Shown here: in pieces, positions 17,649 to 26,301 of the stretch
Layout of the letters: the number at the start of each line of letters is the position of its first letter
Position numbering within the stretch: the stretch's first letter is position 1
Source: Mycoplasmatota bacterium
Lineage (GTDB): Bacteria > Bacillota_I > Bacilli_A > Haloplasmatales > Haloplasmataceae
Assembly (NCBI GenBank): GCA_018394295.1
Contig: CP074573.1
Coordinates: 124,001 to 188,000 of the forward strand
Length of the DNA stretch: 64,000 nt
Direction: 5' to 3'
Program-made: the position numbers and the translations under genes
The notes under the pieces: generated by a model
What the model was told of the DNA's origin: nothing
The model's input: the letters and a program-made list of their open reading frames with translations, nothing else
Databases searched by the model: none

Positions 17649-18587
17649 ATGATTGAAGAGATAATAAAGTTAATAAGTCAAAAAAATATAGATAATAATT
17701 TAATTAAAAAATTAGAAAATTTTGAACAAAAGAAGTTAGTTTATACATCATTCGACGGAGATTTTATGCAATTTCTTATGGACATGATGGAAATTACAAT
17801 GAAAAGAGGTTATATTCCTATTAATCCTGAAGCAACTTTAGGATATTATGTCTCAACTACCACTCATGAAGGAAATAAAATACCTGTAATGATTGATTGC
17901 ATAAAAACTGAATTAATGTGTGATGAAATGTGGATTTTTAACCCGCTTAATAATCATATTCCAGAAGGTGTTTTAGCAGAAATGATGGTTTGGAAAAATG
18001 AAAAAAAAAGTGATATTAATTTAATTACTATTTTTGATTCTGTTGAATTAATTAAAGAAATTAAATTTAACATTTTACATGAAAATGATATTAATCAGAT
18101 CATCAATAAGCATAATAAAGTAGACATAGAATCTATTAAAAATAAATTAATTCTATCAAATCCTGAAAATGGATTATCTCATTCGTATATTGTAGCGAAT
18201 TTTTATAATTTTAAACATATTGATTGGACAAGATTTTATTGTTATAAAAATGGAATTTGTCCAATTTCGCCTCATAATATTTTATCATATTACTTATATA
18301 GAAATATCTATGGTGAAAAGGCAAAAGAGAATTATATTATTGACAGAATTACTTTATTAAATAAAGCAGATAATTTATTATTTTTTACAAATATGAATAA
18401 TTTATATATTGAGATAGAAAATTTAGATATTTATTCTTGTATGGAATTGCTATACTGGTATAAATATAAGGATAAATCAAAAATTAAAATAATAAACTGG
18501 TCTGATGCTAATGTTCCAAAATATAAAAATAGTGATAAATGGGCAATAACTAATACTGAAAAAAAAGAGGTAATCAATTATGTATAA
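17649..18587 (+). CDS. Duplicated nucleoside 2-deoxyribosyltransferase-like protein
   Basis: This 312-residue protein has two related halves. Residues about 30-100 read VYTSFDGDFMQFLMDMMEI, then GYIPINPEATLGYY and CDEMWIFNP. Residues about 178-250 read HSYIVANFYNFKHIDWTRF, then GICPISPHNILSYYLY and ADNLLFFT. Both have the Rossmann-like layout of nucleoside deoxyribosyltransferase or DUF4406-type proteins, which act on the N-glycosidic bond of nucleosides. The catalytic residues cannot be assigned with confidence. It starts the base after the kinase stop and overlaps the glycosylase gene by 8 nt. Not a characterised family, to my knowledge. Confidence 0.55.
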   Translation: MIEEIIKLISQKNIDNNLIKKLENFEQKKLVYTSFDGDFMQFLMDMMEITMKRGYIPINPEATLGYYVSTTTHEGNKIPVMIDCIKTELMCDEMWIFNPLNNHIPEGVLAEMMVWKNEKKSDINLITIFDSVELIKEIKFNILHENDINQIINKHNKVDIESIKNKLILSNPENGLSHSYIVANFYNFKHIDWTRFYCYKNGICPISPHNILSYYLYRNIYGEKAKENYIIDRITLLNKADNLLFFTNMNNLYIEIENLDIYSCMELLYWYKYKDKSKIKIINWSDANVPKYKNSDKWAITNTEKKEVINYV

Positions 18588-19326
18588 TGAAATTTTTAAA
18601 TCCCTTCAAATATATGAAAAAGAAATTGTAAATAATTATAATATTTTTAAAGGTAATTTATTAGAAGATGAGGTAAAAAAATTTTTGATAACTAATCCTA
18701 ATGCATTTCTATTTGGACTCATTTCGGATCAATCAATTAAAGCAGAATTAGCATGGTCATTGCCATTAAGATTAAAAGAAAGAATAGGATATTTCAATAT
18801 AAAAAGAATAGCAAATGAGATTAATGAAGAAGAGATGGAAACTATTATTAAAAAAAAGCCATCATTACATAGATACCCCAAGAATATAGCAAAATATTTA
18901 ATTTATGCTAGCAAAATTTTAGTTTATAAATATGATGGTAATGCAAGTAATATATGGAAAAATACATCAGCCAAAGAACTTATAATGAGGTTACAAGAAT
19001 TTAAAGGTATTAGTCACAAAAAAGCATCATTAGGTTGTTTATTATTAGTAAGAGATTTTAACTTAGACTTGATAGATAAAGAAAATATAAATATAGTTTA
19101 TGATATCCATATACGACGTATCTTTCTTAGAGCAGGATTATGTGAAAATGATAAAATCGAAGATATATATAATGCAGCTAAAAAAATTTATCCTCAGTTT
19201 CCGGGATATTTAACATCTATGTTTTGGGCTATTGGTAGAGATATATGTAGACCGAAAAATCCAGAATGTAATCTTTGTCCTATAGAAAAGCATTGTATGA
19301 AATATACTAATATAAACATAAAGTAA
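18580..19326 (+). CDS. HhH-GPD DNA glycosylase with 4Fe-4S cluster (endonuclease III superfamily)
   Basis: This 248-residue base-excision enzyme has an N-terminal FLFGLISDQSIKAELAWSLP (EndoIII-like Q motif), a helix-hairpin-helix LQEFKGISHKKASLG (residues 138-152) with lysine at 147/148, and the catalytic aspartate in VYDIHIRRIFLRAG (D175). The Fe-S ligands C223-x6-C230-x2-C233-x5-C239 have exactly EndoIII spacing. The lysine plus aspartate pair suggests a bifunctional glycosylase/AP lyase. Lying inside a nucleotide-enzyme operon instead of beside other repair genes, it may act on modified or foreign bases. Confidence 0.82.
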   Translation: MYNEIFKSLQIYEKEIVNNYNIFKGNLLEDEVKKFLITNPNAFLFGLISDQSIKAELAWSLPLRLKERIGYFNIKRIANEINEEEMETIIKKKPSLHRYPKNIAKYLIYASKILVYKYDGNASNIWKNTSAKELIMRLQEFKGISHKKASLGCLLLVRDFNLDLIDKENINIVYDIHIRRIFLRAGLCENDKIEDIYNAAKKIYPQFPGYLTSMFWAIGRDICRPKNPECNLCPIEKHCMKYTNINIK

Positions 19327-19341
19327 GGTGGGAGTTAGAAA

Positions 19342-19992
19342 ATGCAAAATCTAATATATTACAATAATTTTAAAAGAATAATAAAAAGATCATATGAAAT
19401 AAATAATTATTGGAAAAAATATAGAGAAAATAGGCAGTTAACTAAATTCGAAAAAGAGTCAATTGATAGTTTTATTATTAGTTTAAAATCACCAGTAAAA
19501 AAAGTATTAGATCTTGGTTGTGGAACAGGACTACCATATGATGATTATCTTGTTAAAAATGGCTGTTATCTTACAGGAATTGATTTTAGTAAAAAACATA
19601 TCAGTATGGCAAAAAAAAATATCCCCAATGCAAAATTTATATATGATGATTTTTTAAGTTATAAATTTTCTAATAAATTTACTGGAATTCTCTTATTTTA
19701 TTCTTTTTTTCATATTCATAGATCTAATCATAATTATTTGTTGAAAAAAATTTATAATTTATTATTAGATAATGGTATTGTTTTGATGAACGTACGTAGT
19801 GAGGATTCTGGGGATATTAAATATAAAGATAATTTTTGTGGAAAACCTATGTGTTGGAGTCATTTTAATTTCGAAAAATTTCATAGTATGGCTATCTCAT
19901 GTGGGTTTTCTATTAAAGTATTAGGAGACGAAAAAGATTATGGAAGTGATGAAAGTCATATTTGGATAATAATGAAAAAATGTTTAAAATAA
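19342..19992 (+). CDS. Class I SAM-dependent methyltransferase
   Basis: This 216-residue Rossmann methyltransferase has motif I VLDLGCGTGLPYDDYL (residues about 55-70), the acidic end of strand 2 TGIDFSKKHISMAKKN, and FYSFFHIHRSNHNYLLKKI in the motif IV region. The FFHIHR motif resembles small-molecule methyltransferases of the UbiE/TehB type and not DNA methylases, which would show DPPY or PC. It follows the glycosylase by 15 nt with its own GGTGGGAG ribosome site. Substrate unknown; operon context suggests a nucleobase, nucleotide or nucleic acid. Confidence 0.75.
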   Translation: MQNLIYYNNFKRIIKRSYEINNYWKKYRENRQLTKFEKESIDSFIISLKSPVKKVLDLGCGTGLPYDDYLVKNGCYLTGIDFSKKHISMAKKNIPNAKFIYDDFLSYKFSNKFTGILLFYSFFHIHRSNHNYLLKKIYNLLLDNGIVLMNVRSEDSGDIKYKDNFCGKPMCWSHFNFEKFHSMAISCGFSIKVLGDEKDYGSDESHIWIIMKKCLK

Positions 19993-20253
19993 TTTAATAT
20001 TAAAGAGTTAAATTGTTAATTATTTCTTTATTTTTAAACTAATAGATGGATGTGGATACTATCCTATACGTGCTGGACTTTTGTATATGAAAAAAATAGT
20101 CAATTTTATGATTAAAATACACATTAAAAGAAATTATCTGTAAAATCACTAAATCTTATTAAATTTAGTAAGAATATTACCATAATAGTTAAAGAGAGAG
20201 GACAGGTATCACATATATTTTTGTACTTTATCAAAGTGTAAGGAAGTGTTCGT

Positions 20254-20529
20254 ATGAAACATTGGTGTTATAAACAAATTTATTATCATGACTATACATT
20301 ATGTAATATTAAAGGTGAAGTAAGACATCAAGATGAATGTAATACTGGTCAAAAAATTAATCATGAAGATTTTAAGTTAATTGATATATATCATATTTTC
20401 AAATTAAAAAATGGAAACTTAAGAATAGAACTTTCTGACAAATCTATTATAGTTGTGAAAAATAGTAAAGATAAATCTGCTACTATTGATTGGATAAATA
20501 AAACACTTTGTCAAGAGGAAAACATTTAA
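20254..20529 (+). CDS. Small hypothetical protein (91 aa)
   Basis: This 91-residue protein is rich in His and Tyr (KHWCYKQIYYHDYTL) and has beta-strand-like alternation in the second half (NGNLRIELSDKSIIVVK), possibly a small PH-like or SH3-like fold. ATG 20254 is preceded by AAGGAAG. No family is recognised, and it stands alone between the methyltransferase operon and the nuclease gene. Confidence 0.5.
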   Translation: MKHWCYKQIYYHDYTLCNIKGEVRHQDECNTGQKINHEDFKLIDIYHIFKLKNGNLRIELSDKSIIVVKNSKDKSATIDWINKTLCQEENI

Positions 20530-20841
20530 AGAGAATATTTTATATCATCTAAATGGAATTCTTCACTAACAGTAAACAATAAAGTCAAGTTTACGTTAAC
20601 AAATCAAGAAAGCAAAGAAGATTATTCATTTTCAATTCTTATACTAAAATAAAACTTTCATATAAATGATGAAAGGATATAATTCATAGAACTTGCCTTG
20701 TTTCACATGTCGAATGTTGTGTAGCAATGGAGTATAACCCTAGATAATAAAAATATTGTATTAATATGTAGAAAAATCACTGAATTTTCAGTGTTTTTTT
20801 GATATAATGTAACTATATATATTATGAATTGAGGTTTAAGT
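20530..20841 (+). other. Intergenic region with short coding relic and terminator
   Basis: The first part (20560-20650) reads as a short open stretch (VNNKVKFTLTNQESKED...) without a start, probably the remnant of a beta-sandwich gene. The second part ends in a terminator at 20778-20800. No intact gene is visible. Confidence 0.35.
20778..20800 (+). terminator. Rho-independent terminator
   Basis: CACTGAA / TTCAGTG with a 2-nt loop is followed by seven T, immediately upstream of the promoter region of the nuclease gene. Confidence 0.8.
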
Positions 20842-22314
20842 ATGAACGTCTATTTTTCAGATTTTTTTAATATCAATAGTAAAGATTTAGAAGAGTATGG
20901 TGCTTTTAATATTTCATTAATAGGAGATTTACCACTGTTTATTGATCCTTTTCTACTTTTCAATAGTAAAAAACAGGAATATCAGAAATTACATCAATGT
21001 ATAATAAAATACTTAGGTTTTTTAAGAGATAAATCACTTGAGGGTAAAGTTAATAGAGGTTTATTAAAATCTTGGTTTGCTTTTAAAGAAGTTAAACAAA
21101 ATTGGCTTGGATTTTCAAAGGTTGGTAATAGTGGTAGTGGTTTAGGTATGTCATTTGCTAATGCATTGAATAGAAACTTACATTCTGTTTTTTCTTCATT
21201 TGGGAATGAGAATATAACAAAAGAAAGTCATATGGAAAAACTTTGTCTAATTGATTCAGGAGTTGGTAAAGATAATTTAAGTGATTTTACTACAAATTTA
21301 ATAAAAGATTATTTATTGGAATATACACAGGAGTTTACAAGAAAATATATTGACTCTAAGTTGGTAAATGAATTTACAGTTGAAAAGGTAAGATTTAATT
21401 ATGTTACTGAATCATGGGAAAGTGATACTTATATACTACCTAATTTTTATGGGGATTATGTTATTTTAACACCCAGAGATATGTTAACAAAGGATGATAA
21501 CTTTATTAATAGTATGGATATGATAAATAGCTTTACATATATAGTAAACACGATAGACAATGAATCATTAAGAGCACAAATTAATAACTATTTAAGTAAA
21601 TCTTTGAAGGACGATATGAAGCAGGATGAGCGTAAAAAAGTTTATGCAGAATTAATTAAAGAGTTACCAATTATAATAGATTATTATATTAAAAGAAAGG
21701 AAAATAATAAGGATTCTGCAACATCTAATAGTGATGAAAAAGTAAAGTATTCTACAAAAGTTTATGTAGAACAATTTAGTGAAATAATTAATTTACTAGC
21801 AAATAAAACATCATTTTATGATATAAATCCAACAAGTTTTGATGAGGCATTAGAAAGAGTAAAATATCTAAAAACCGTTATCGAAGATATGGATGGATAT
21901 AGAATATTCTATTTTAATGGCCAACCAATAAAAAAAGAAGAAGACTTACAAATCATGTATAAATTAACTTGGTATAGTTCTAAATCAGATATAAATGCAG
22001 AGGTAAATAATGGAAGAGGTCCAGTTGATTTTAAAACATCAATTGGATCAAATGATAAAACATTAATAGAGTTTAAGTTAGCAAGTAATACGCAACTAAA
22101 ACATAATCTAGCAAAACAAGTTGAAGTTTATAAAAAGGCAAATAGAGAAGCAAAAACAATAAAGGTAATACTATGCTTTACTGAACAAGAACAAAATCAC
22201 GTTCTTAATATTTTAAGGGAACTTAATTTAAATGATGAAGCGATAATTTTAATTGATGCAAGAAAAGATAACAAAAAATCAGCATCAAAAGTTCGAATTG
22301 ATGAAGTAATTTAA
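20842..22314 (+). CDS. PD-(D/E)XK nuclease-like protein (490 aa)
   Basis: This is a large soluble protein. The C-terminal domain contains a restriction-endonuclease-like core: D396 in GRGPVDFKTS, then E410 and K412 in LIEFKLASN, then a helix LAKQVEVYKKANREAK and the strand TIKVILCFTE. This is the D-x13-ExK pattern of PD-(D/E)XK nucleases. The first 380 residues show no recognised domain but include GSGLGMSFANALNRNL. ATG 20842 follows GAGG. It is probably a stand-alone anti-phage or mobile-element nuclease, inferred from its position in a defence-rich stretch. Confidence 0.65.
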   Translation: MNVYFSDFFNINSKDLEEYGAFNISLIGDLPLFIDPFLLFNSKKQEYQKLHQCIIKYLGFLRDKSLEGKVNRGLLKSWFAFKEVKQNWLGFSKVGNSGSGLGMSFANALNRNLHSVFSSFGNENITKESHMEKLCLIDSGVGKDNLSDFTTNLIKDYLLEYTQEFTRKYIDSKLVNEFTVEKVRFNYVTESWESDTYILPNFYGDYVILTPRDMLTKDDNFINSMDMINSFTYIVNTIDNESLRAQINNYLSKSLKDDMKQDERKKVYAELIKELPIIIDYYIKRKENNKDSATSNSDEKVKYSTKVYVEQFSEIINLLANKTSFYDINPTSFDEALERVKYLKTVIEDMDGYRIFYFNGQPIKKEEDLQIMYKLTWYSSKSDINAEVNNGRGPVDFKTSIGSNDKTLIEFKLASNTQLKHNLAKQVEVYKKANREAKTIKVILCFTEQEQNHVLNILRELNLNDEAIILIDARKDNKKSASKVRIDEVI

Positions 22315-22327
22315 ATATTTATTTAAT

Positions 22328-22383
22328 TTTCCAGTACAAATTAAAAATTCATAAACCCAAAAGTAAAACTATTGTACTGGAAA
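22328..22383. repeat. 12-bp inverted repeat between two genes
   Basis: TTTCCAGTACAA (22328-22339) and TTGTACTGGAAA (22372-22383) are perfect inverted arms around a 32-nt spacer. There is no poly-T tail, so this looks more like a protein-binding site or an RNA stem than a simple terminator. Confidence 0.6.
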
Positions 22384-22419
22384 TTTGATAATTATTTATT
22401 TTGATAAGGGGATAGGATT

Positions 22420-23640
22420 ATGAAATACGTTAGACACCATTTTATACCACAATTTATTTTAAGAAACTTTAGTAAAGAAAATGACAGTGTTGGTGAAGCA
22501 TTTATAAATGTATATCATAATTTTACAAATGAAGTAGAAACAATGAAAATATCTAATGCTTATATGGTACACAATTTATACGATTCTACTCAATTTGATG
22601 ATATTAAACAATTAGAAAAAGATTTGGGTCAATATCTAGAAAGTAAAGTAGCACCAATTATAAAGAGAATATTTAATTCTAATAAAAATTTTGTGATGAA
22701 TAGAGATGAGTTAAAATTAATAAAAAAATATTTACTTATAACTATTTATAGAACAGAAACCAACATGTCATATTATATAAAAGAAAATATTAAAGATAAA
22801 ATAGAACTTTCAGATTTATCAATTAATGAAGGTGAATCAAAATTAGATTTTTGGAAAAGGGAAATGTTTACCATTATACATAATGAATGGGACTTCCTTT
22901 GTAGTCCTAAATGTCCAATTGAATCTGTTCGTCATTTTACAAGTGAAATTAATCAATCACACTTATGTATTTTTGAAAATGATGATGAAGAATTTATAAT
23001 TAATGATATAGGTAGAGTATCTGAAATGATCCCTGTTCAAATCCCCGAAAATGAAGTAGAAAATTTTAAAGAAGCAGCAGAAATGGTATCAAAAAATTAC
23101 TTATGTAAAGCTAAAGAAATTTTAGAATATGAACTAAAGAATAAGACAAGTAAAATAGAGACCTTTATGTTTTTCCCTATATCACCTAAAAAAGCAATAG
23201 TAGTTGCAAAGAAATCAAATGCAGTTGGTATTGAAATTAGGCATTATGAAATGAGTATTACTCTAAATCAAAGACGTTTTAGTCCTCCTTTTAATGATTA
23301 TATTAATAAAGAAGTATATTCAATAAAGAAAGAAATTCAAGAATATTACAGAAAAAATATTCGGAAAATTCACTATATCTATATATCTAATAAATTAGAA
23401 CAATTAAATACCTTATATAATAATGAGGACAAATTTATATATCCAATACAAAAACTTAATAATAGTGAAGTTATTTTAATTAATTGTTTAATGCTCAATG
23501 AGTCAAAAAAACATTTTTCTTTTTTGAATTCATCAAGAATTTGTAAATCAATACGGGCATATAACGATATGTACAGGGCTAATACGCCTAATATTAAAAA
23601 TAATTTTTTAGGTAGTGAAGTTGTAATAAGGAAAAGTTAA
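22420..23640 (+). CDS. DUF4238 family protein
   Basis: This 406-residue protein begins with the family hallmark VRHHFIPQFILRNFS, a histidine-rich motif. DUF4238 proteins are widespread in accessory regions; the family function is not established to my knowledge. A later segment HNEWDFLCSPKCPIESVRH carries conserved-looking aromatic, Cys and His residues. ATG 22420 follows AAGGGGATAGG. It stands alone, flanked by the inverted repeat upstream and decayed DNA downstream. Confidence 0.75.
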   Translation: MKYVRHHFIPQFILRNFSKENDSVGEAFINVYHNFTNEVETMKISNAYMVHNLYDSTQFDDIKQLEKDLGQYLESKVAPIIKRIFNSNKNFVMNRDELKLIKKYLLITIYRTETNMSYYIKENIKDKIELSDLSINEGESKLDFWKREMFTIIHNEWDFLCSPKCPIESVRHFTSEINQSHLCIFENDDEEFIINDIGRVSEMIPVQIPENEVENFKEAAEMVSKNYLCKAKEILEYELKNKTSKIETFMFFPISPKKAIVVAKKSNAVGIEIRHYEMSITLNQRRFSPPFNDYINKEVYSIKKEIQEYYRKNIRKIHYIYISNKLEQLNTLYNNEDKFIYPIQKLNNSEVILINCLMLNESKKHFSFLNSSRICKSIRAYNDMYRANTPNIKNNFLGSEVVIRKS

Positions 23641-24347
23641 AATAAAGTAATTGTCATTTTAATTTTAATTATACAAAATAAAAGTTAACTGCAATTGCAA
23701 TTTATGTTAAGTAATGAATTTAAACCAATTATATACCATTATTTATTTGGATAAACCAAATATGTATAAGTATCAAATCTGTATTAGGGTGGCAGTTAGA
23801 TGAACATAAACAATACAATCTCTTAGTAGATTGACCAGGTAGATTTATATGGTCACAAATTAAGTAGTACAATGGTTATTTGGTTAAAAGAATCTGTACC
23901 ATTTTTAGAAGGTAAATTAATTAGAGATTATTTTTATTGGATTTATCTTTTCAGATCAACCTATAAAAGCAAAAATGGCTATATATTTATCTTTGAAAAG
24001 ATAAGAAGAACTCAAAAATAATTTTTGGAGCTTATCAATCAATCCTTTCGATGATTGGAATAAATATGCAGATTTATATTTTTATTAAAAGAAAAAGAAA
24101 GCTTATTTACGGAAAAAGAACACGAACAGATGATTGAATGGATTACTTCCACATACTTTGGAGGAAAAAGAATAAATAATAAATAATGTATATAAATTCT
24201 AATAAATATGAAGCACTTAAACTTCTTGGTGTATTTAGTATAAAGGCTAAGAAAAAGGCATTATCTTTATATAAACCTGAATTTGATTCTTTAGATGTGT
24301 TTTCTGAGAAAAATTAGATTATAATAATATCTTCAAGTTTTGAAAGA
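23641..24347 (+). other. Decayed coding DNA, no intact gene
   Basis: Several short in-frame relics are visible: SVLGWQLDEHKQYNLLVD (about 23790-23830), SLSINPFDDWNKYADLYF (about 24030-24090), FTEKEHEQMIEWITSTYFGG (about 24106-24166) and a 40-codon frame from ATG 24186 without a ribosome site. They are separated by stops and frameshifts and look like remains of one or two genes. No family is recognised. Confidence 0.5.
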
Positions 24348-24757
24348 ATGAAAGAAGATATTTTAGACGAACTTAATGGATTAGAACCTTTAGAAGTTTT
24401 TAATATATTAAAAGAGAAAAAATTAAATTATAGACATGAAATTTATGATTATCAAAATGCTGTAACAACTTACTTACAAGATGACCATAATATATTAAAT
24501 CTACTAAATAATATAGAATATTTAGATAGTGTACCAACATTATATTTATCATGCGAGATATTTTGTGGGAATATGCAACTAAGTTAGGTTCACAGTTTAA
24601 ATCTTATTTTTCTGATGAAATAGCTGAAGCAATAAAAGATACTTATATTACAGATTGTCAACATGTTATTATATTCTTCAAAAGTATAGTAAAAAATGGT
24701 GATTTTTGGGTTTTTACTACAGAGGATGAACATATACAAAGTATAATTGATCTATAG
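24348..24757 (+). pseudogene. Frame-disrupted hypothetical gene
   Basis: Two overlapping frames (24348-24587 and 24551-24757) appear to be one gene broken near 24560. The first ends its conserved part at EYLDSVPTLYLS, and the second continues MRDILWEYATKLGSQFKSYF...TEDEHIQSIIDL. The acidic composition and size (about 135 aa when joined) do not identify a family. Unlike the other broken genes here, a single added base does not obviously repair it. Confidence 0.45.
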
Positions 24758-24912
24758 AAGGATAAGGATTATGATTCTCAAGATATAGATTAAAATGTAA
24801 ATGTATTAAGTAAATTTACAAGTAGTTTACTAAATAACATTACAAACATAATATTATGTAAAATAATGTCAGTATATGTTATAATTATTATAAACTAAAG
24901 GATGGATAAAAA

Positions 24913-26091
24913 ATGTCAACTATGATAAAAAGAATAGAAAAATACTCAGAAAATATTGTGGAGGACAAAACTCTCTTTCCTTATGATGTTGAATTTTATA
25001 AAGAATACTTTTTAACTTTTTTAGATAATGAATCACATAATTTTAATAAGGTATTGTTAGTAAATGTAATAGAAAATATTACATGGTATAGACAATCACA
25101 AATAAACTCATTTTTTACTAGAACTATGACTGAAGAAATATTTGATTATGATTTCATACTTGCTTATAAGAACAAAATAAGTAGTAGTTCAAATAATATA
25201 ATATCTAATTTAAGACAACAAGGTATAATTTATGATGAAATATTAGATTTATCTAAAATAAAACACACAGTTAAGAATAAAACTTTAATTATATTAGATG
25301 ACTATGTAGGTAGTGGTAATACTATCATAAATAATGTCTTAATAAATAAATCTTTTCAAAATTGTAAATTTATAATTATTGCTTTTGTGTGGCAGGAATT
25401 AGCAATATCTAACTTAAAGAAATTTCTAAAATCTTATAAACAAAATAATGTTGAAATACATAAAAAAAATGTAATAGTAGAAAAAAATTTTGAACATAAA
25501 GTTAACGATATTAAAACTATTAATTATATTAAGAAAATATGTAATGGACTAATATATTCAAAGGAATATTATGGTTACAACAATACGGGGGCCATGATAT
25601 CTCTAATGGGAATATCACCAAATAACAATATTTCTATGATTTGGAGAGATGATATTATAAAAGATGGTCAAAAATGGATACCTCTTCTTGACAGGGAAAT
25701 TGGACTAAAAATGATAACAAGATATAGAATAGAGGTTTTTAAAAATAATAAAAAGCTATTATATGATTTTTATAAAAAAATTAGTAAAAAACTAGAAATA
25801 ACTTTTGAGGAATATAAAGTAATTTATCTATTTTTTGTTAAAAAAAACATTCAATTCAATGAAATTAAAAAAATTTTAGGCTATGATAATCATAATCAAA
25901 TCAATGAAATTATAGCTAATTTGAAATATAAAAAGATAATTACATTTATTGATGGTTATATAAATATTTTAAACCAATACCTAATAAAAAATATGAAAGA
26001 TTTAACAAATCGAATTTTAGTAGTATTAAAAAAAGAGGGAATAGAGCGGAAGAAAAAAACAGATGTGTTTTTAGCTAATCAATCTAGTTAA
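24913..26091 (+). CDS. Phosphoribosyltransferase-like (PRTase-CE) retron effector
   Basis: This 392-residue protein has the PRPP-binding loop TLIILDDYVGSGNTI (residues 124-138; DD followed by GSGNT) and a later GAMISLMGISPNNNISMIW, typical of the PRTase-like proteins that accompany some retrons. The C-terminal 110 residues look like a winged-helix module (FNEIKKILGYDNHNQINEII). It directly precedes the retron RNA and reverse transcriptase, so it is probably the toxic effector held in check by the RT-msDNA complex. ATG 24913 follows AAAGGATGG. Confidence 0.75.
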   Translation: MSTMIKRIEKYSENIVEDKTLFPYDVEFYKEYFLTFLDNESHNFNKVLLVNVIENITWYRQSQINSFFTRTMTEEIFDYDFILAYKNKISSSSNNIISNLRQQGIIYDEILDLSKIKHTVKNKTLIILDDYVGSGNTIINNVLINKSFQNCKFIIIAFVWQELAISNLKKFLKSYKQNNVEIHKKNVIVEKNFEHKVNDIKTINYIKKICNGLIYSKEYYGYNNTGAMISLMGISPNNNISMIWRDDIIKDGQKWIPLLDREIGLKMITRYRIEVFKNNKKLLYDFYKKISKKLEITFEEYKVIYLFFVKKNIQFNEIKKILGYDNHNQINEIIANLKYKKIITFIDGYINILNQYLIKNMKDLTNRILVVLKKEGIERKKKTDVFLANQSS

Positions 26092-26094
26092 TAA

Positions 26095-26296
26095 GTTTCC
26101 CTTCTAGGAGGGCAAATGAGTCATTTGCATGGTAATTAGGTTTCTAGTAATCATCCGACTTCACAGACTGCGAAGTATACTCGTCTTGAAGTCTAATGTA
26201 TTTGAGTGTGTATAAATACCTTTCGCACAGCTGTGCCAAAGAATATTTATATTTACACACAAACTCTTATAGCAAGGAGTTGGCTAGGAGGGAAAT
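26095..26296 (+). ncRNA. Retron msr-msd RNA
   Basis: This is the non-coding RNA template/primer of the retron, between effector and RT. Ends: a1 GTTTCCCTTCTAG (26095-26107) pairs with a2 CTAGGAGGGAAAT (26284-26296) over 13 positions with two G-U pairs. Inside are hairpins GCAAATG/CATTTGC (26112-26128) and GACTTCA/TGAAGTC (26157-26193). A long stem at 26204-26266 is capped by the palindrome GCACAGCTGTGC (26225-26236) and probably is the msd part. The a2 arm contains the AGGAGGG ribosome site of the RT gene. The branching guanosine cannot be placed with certainty. Confidence 0.8.
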
Positions 26297-26301
26297 TTAT
26301 T

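Noticed and set aside
26206-26301. N-terminal extension of the retron RT
   Set aside because: The upstream codons lie within the msd stem and a2 arm; the ribosome site AGGAGGG clearly serves ATG 26302.
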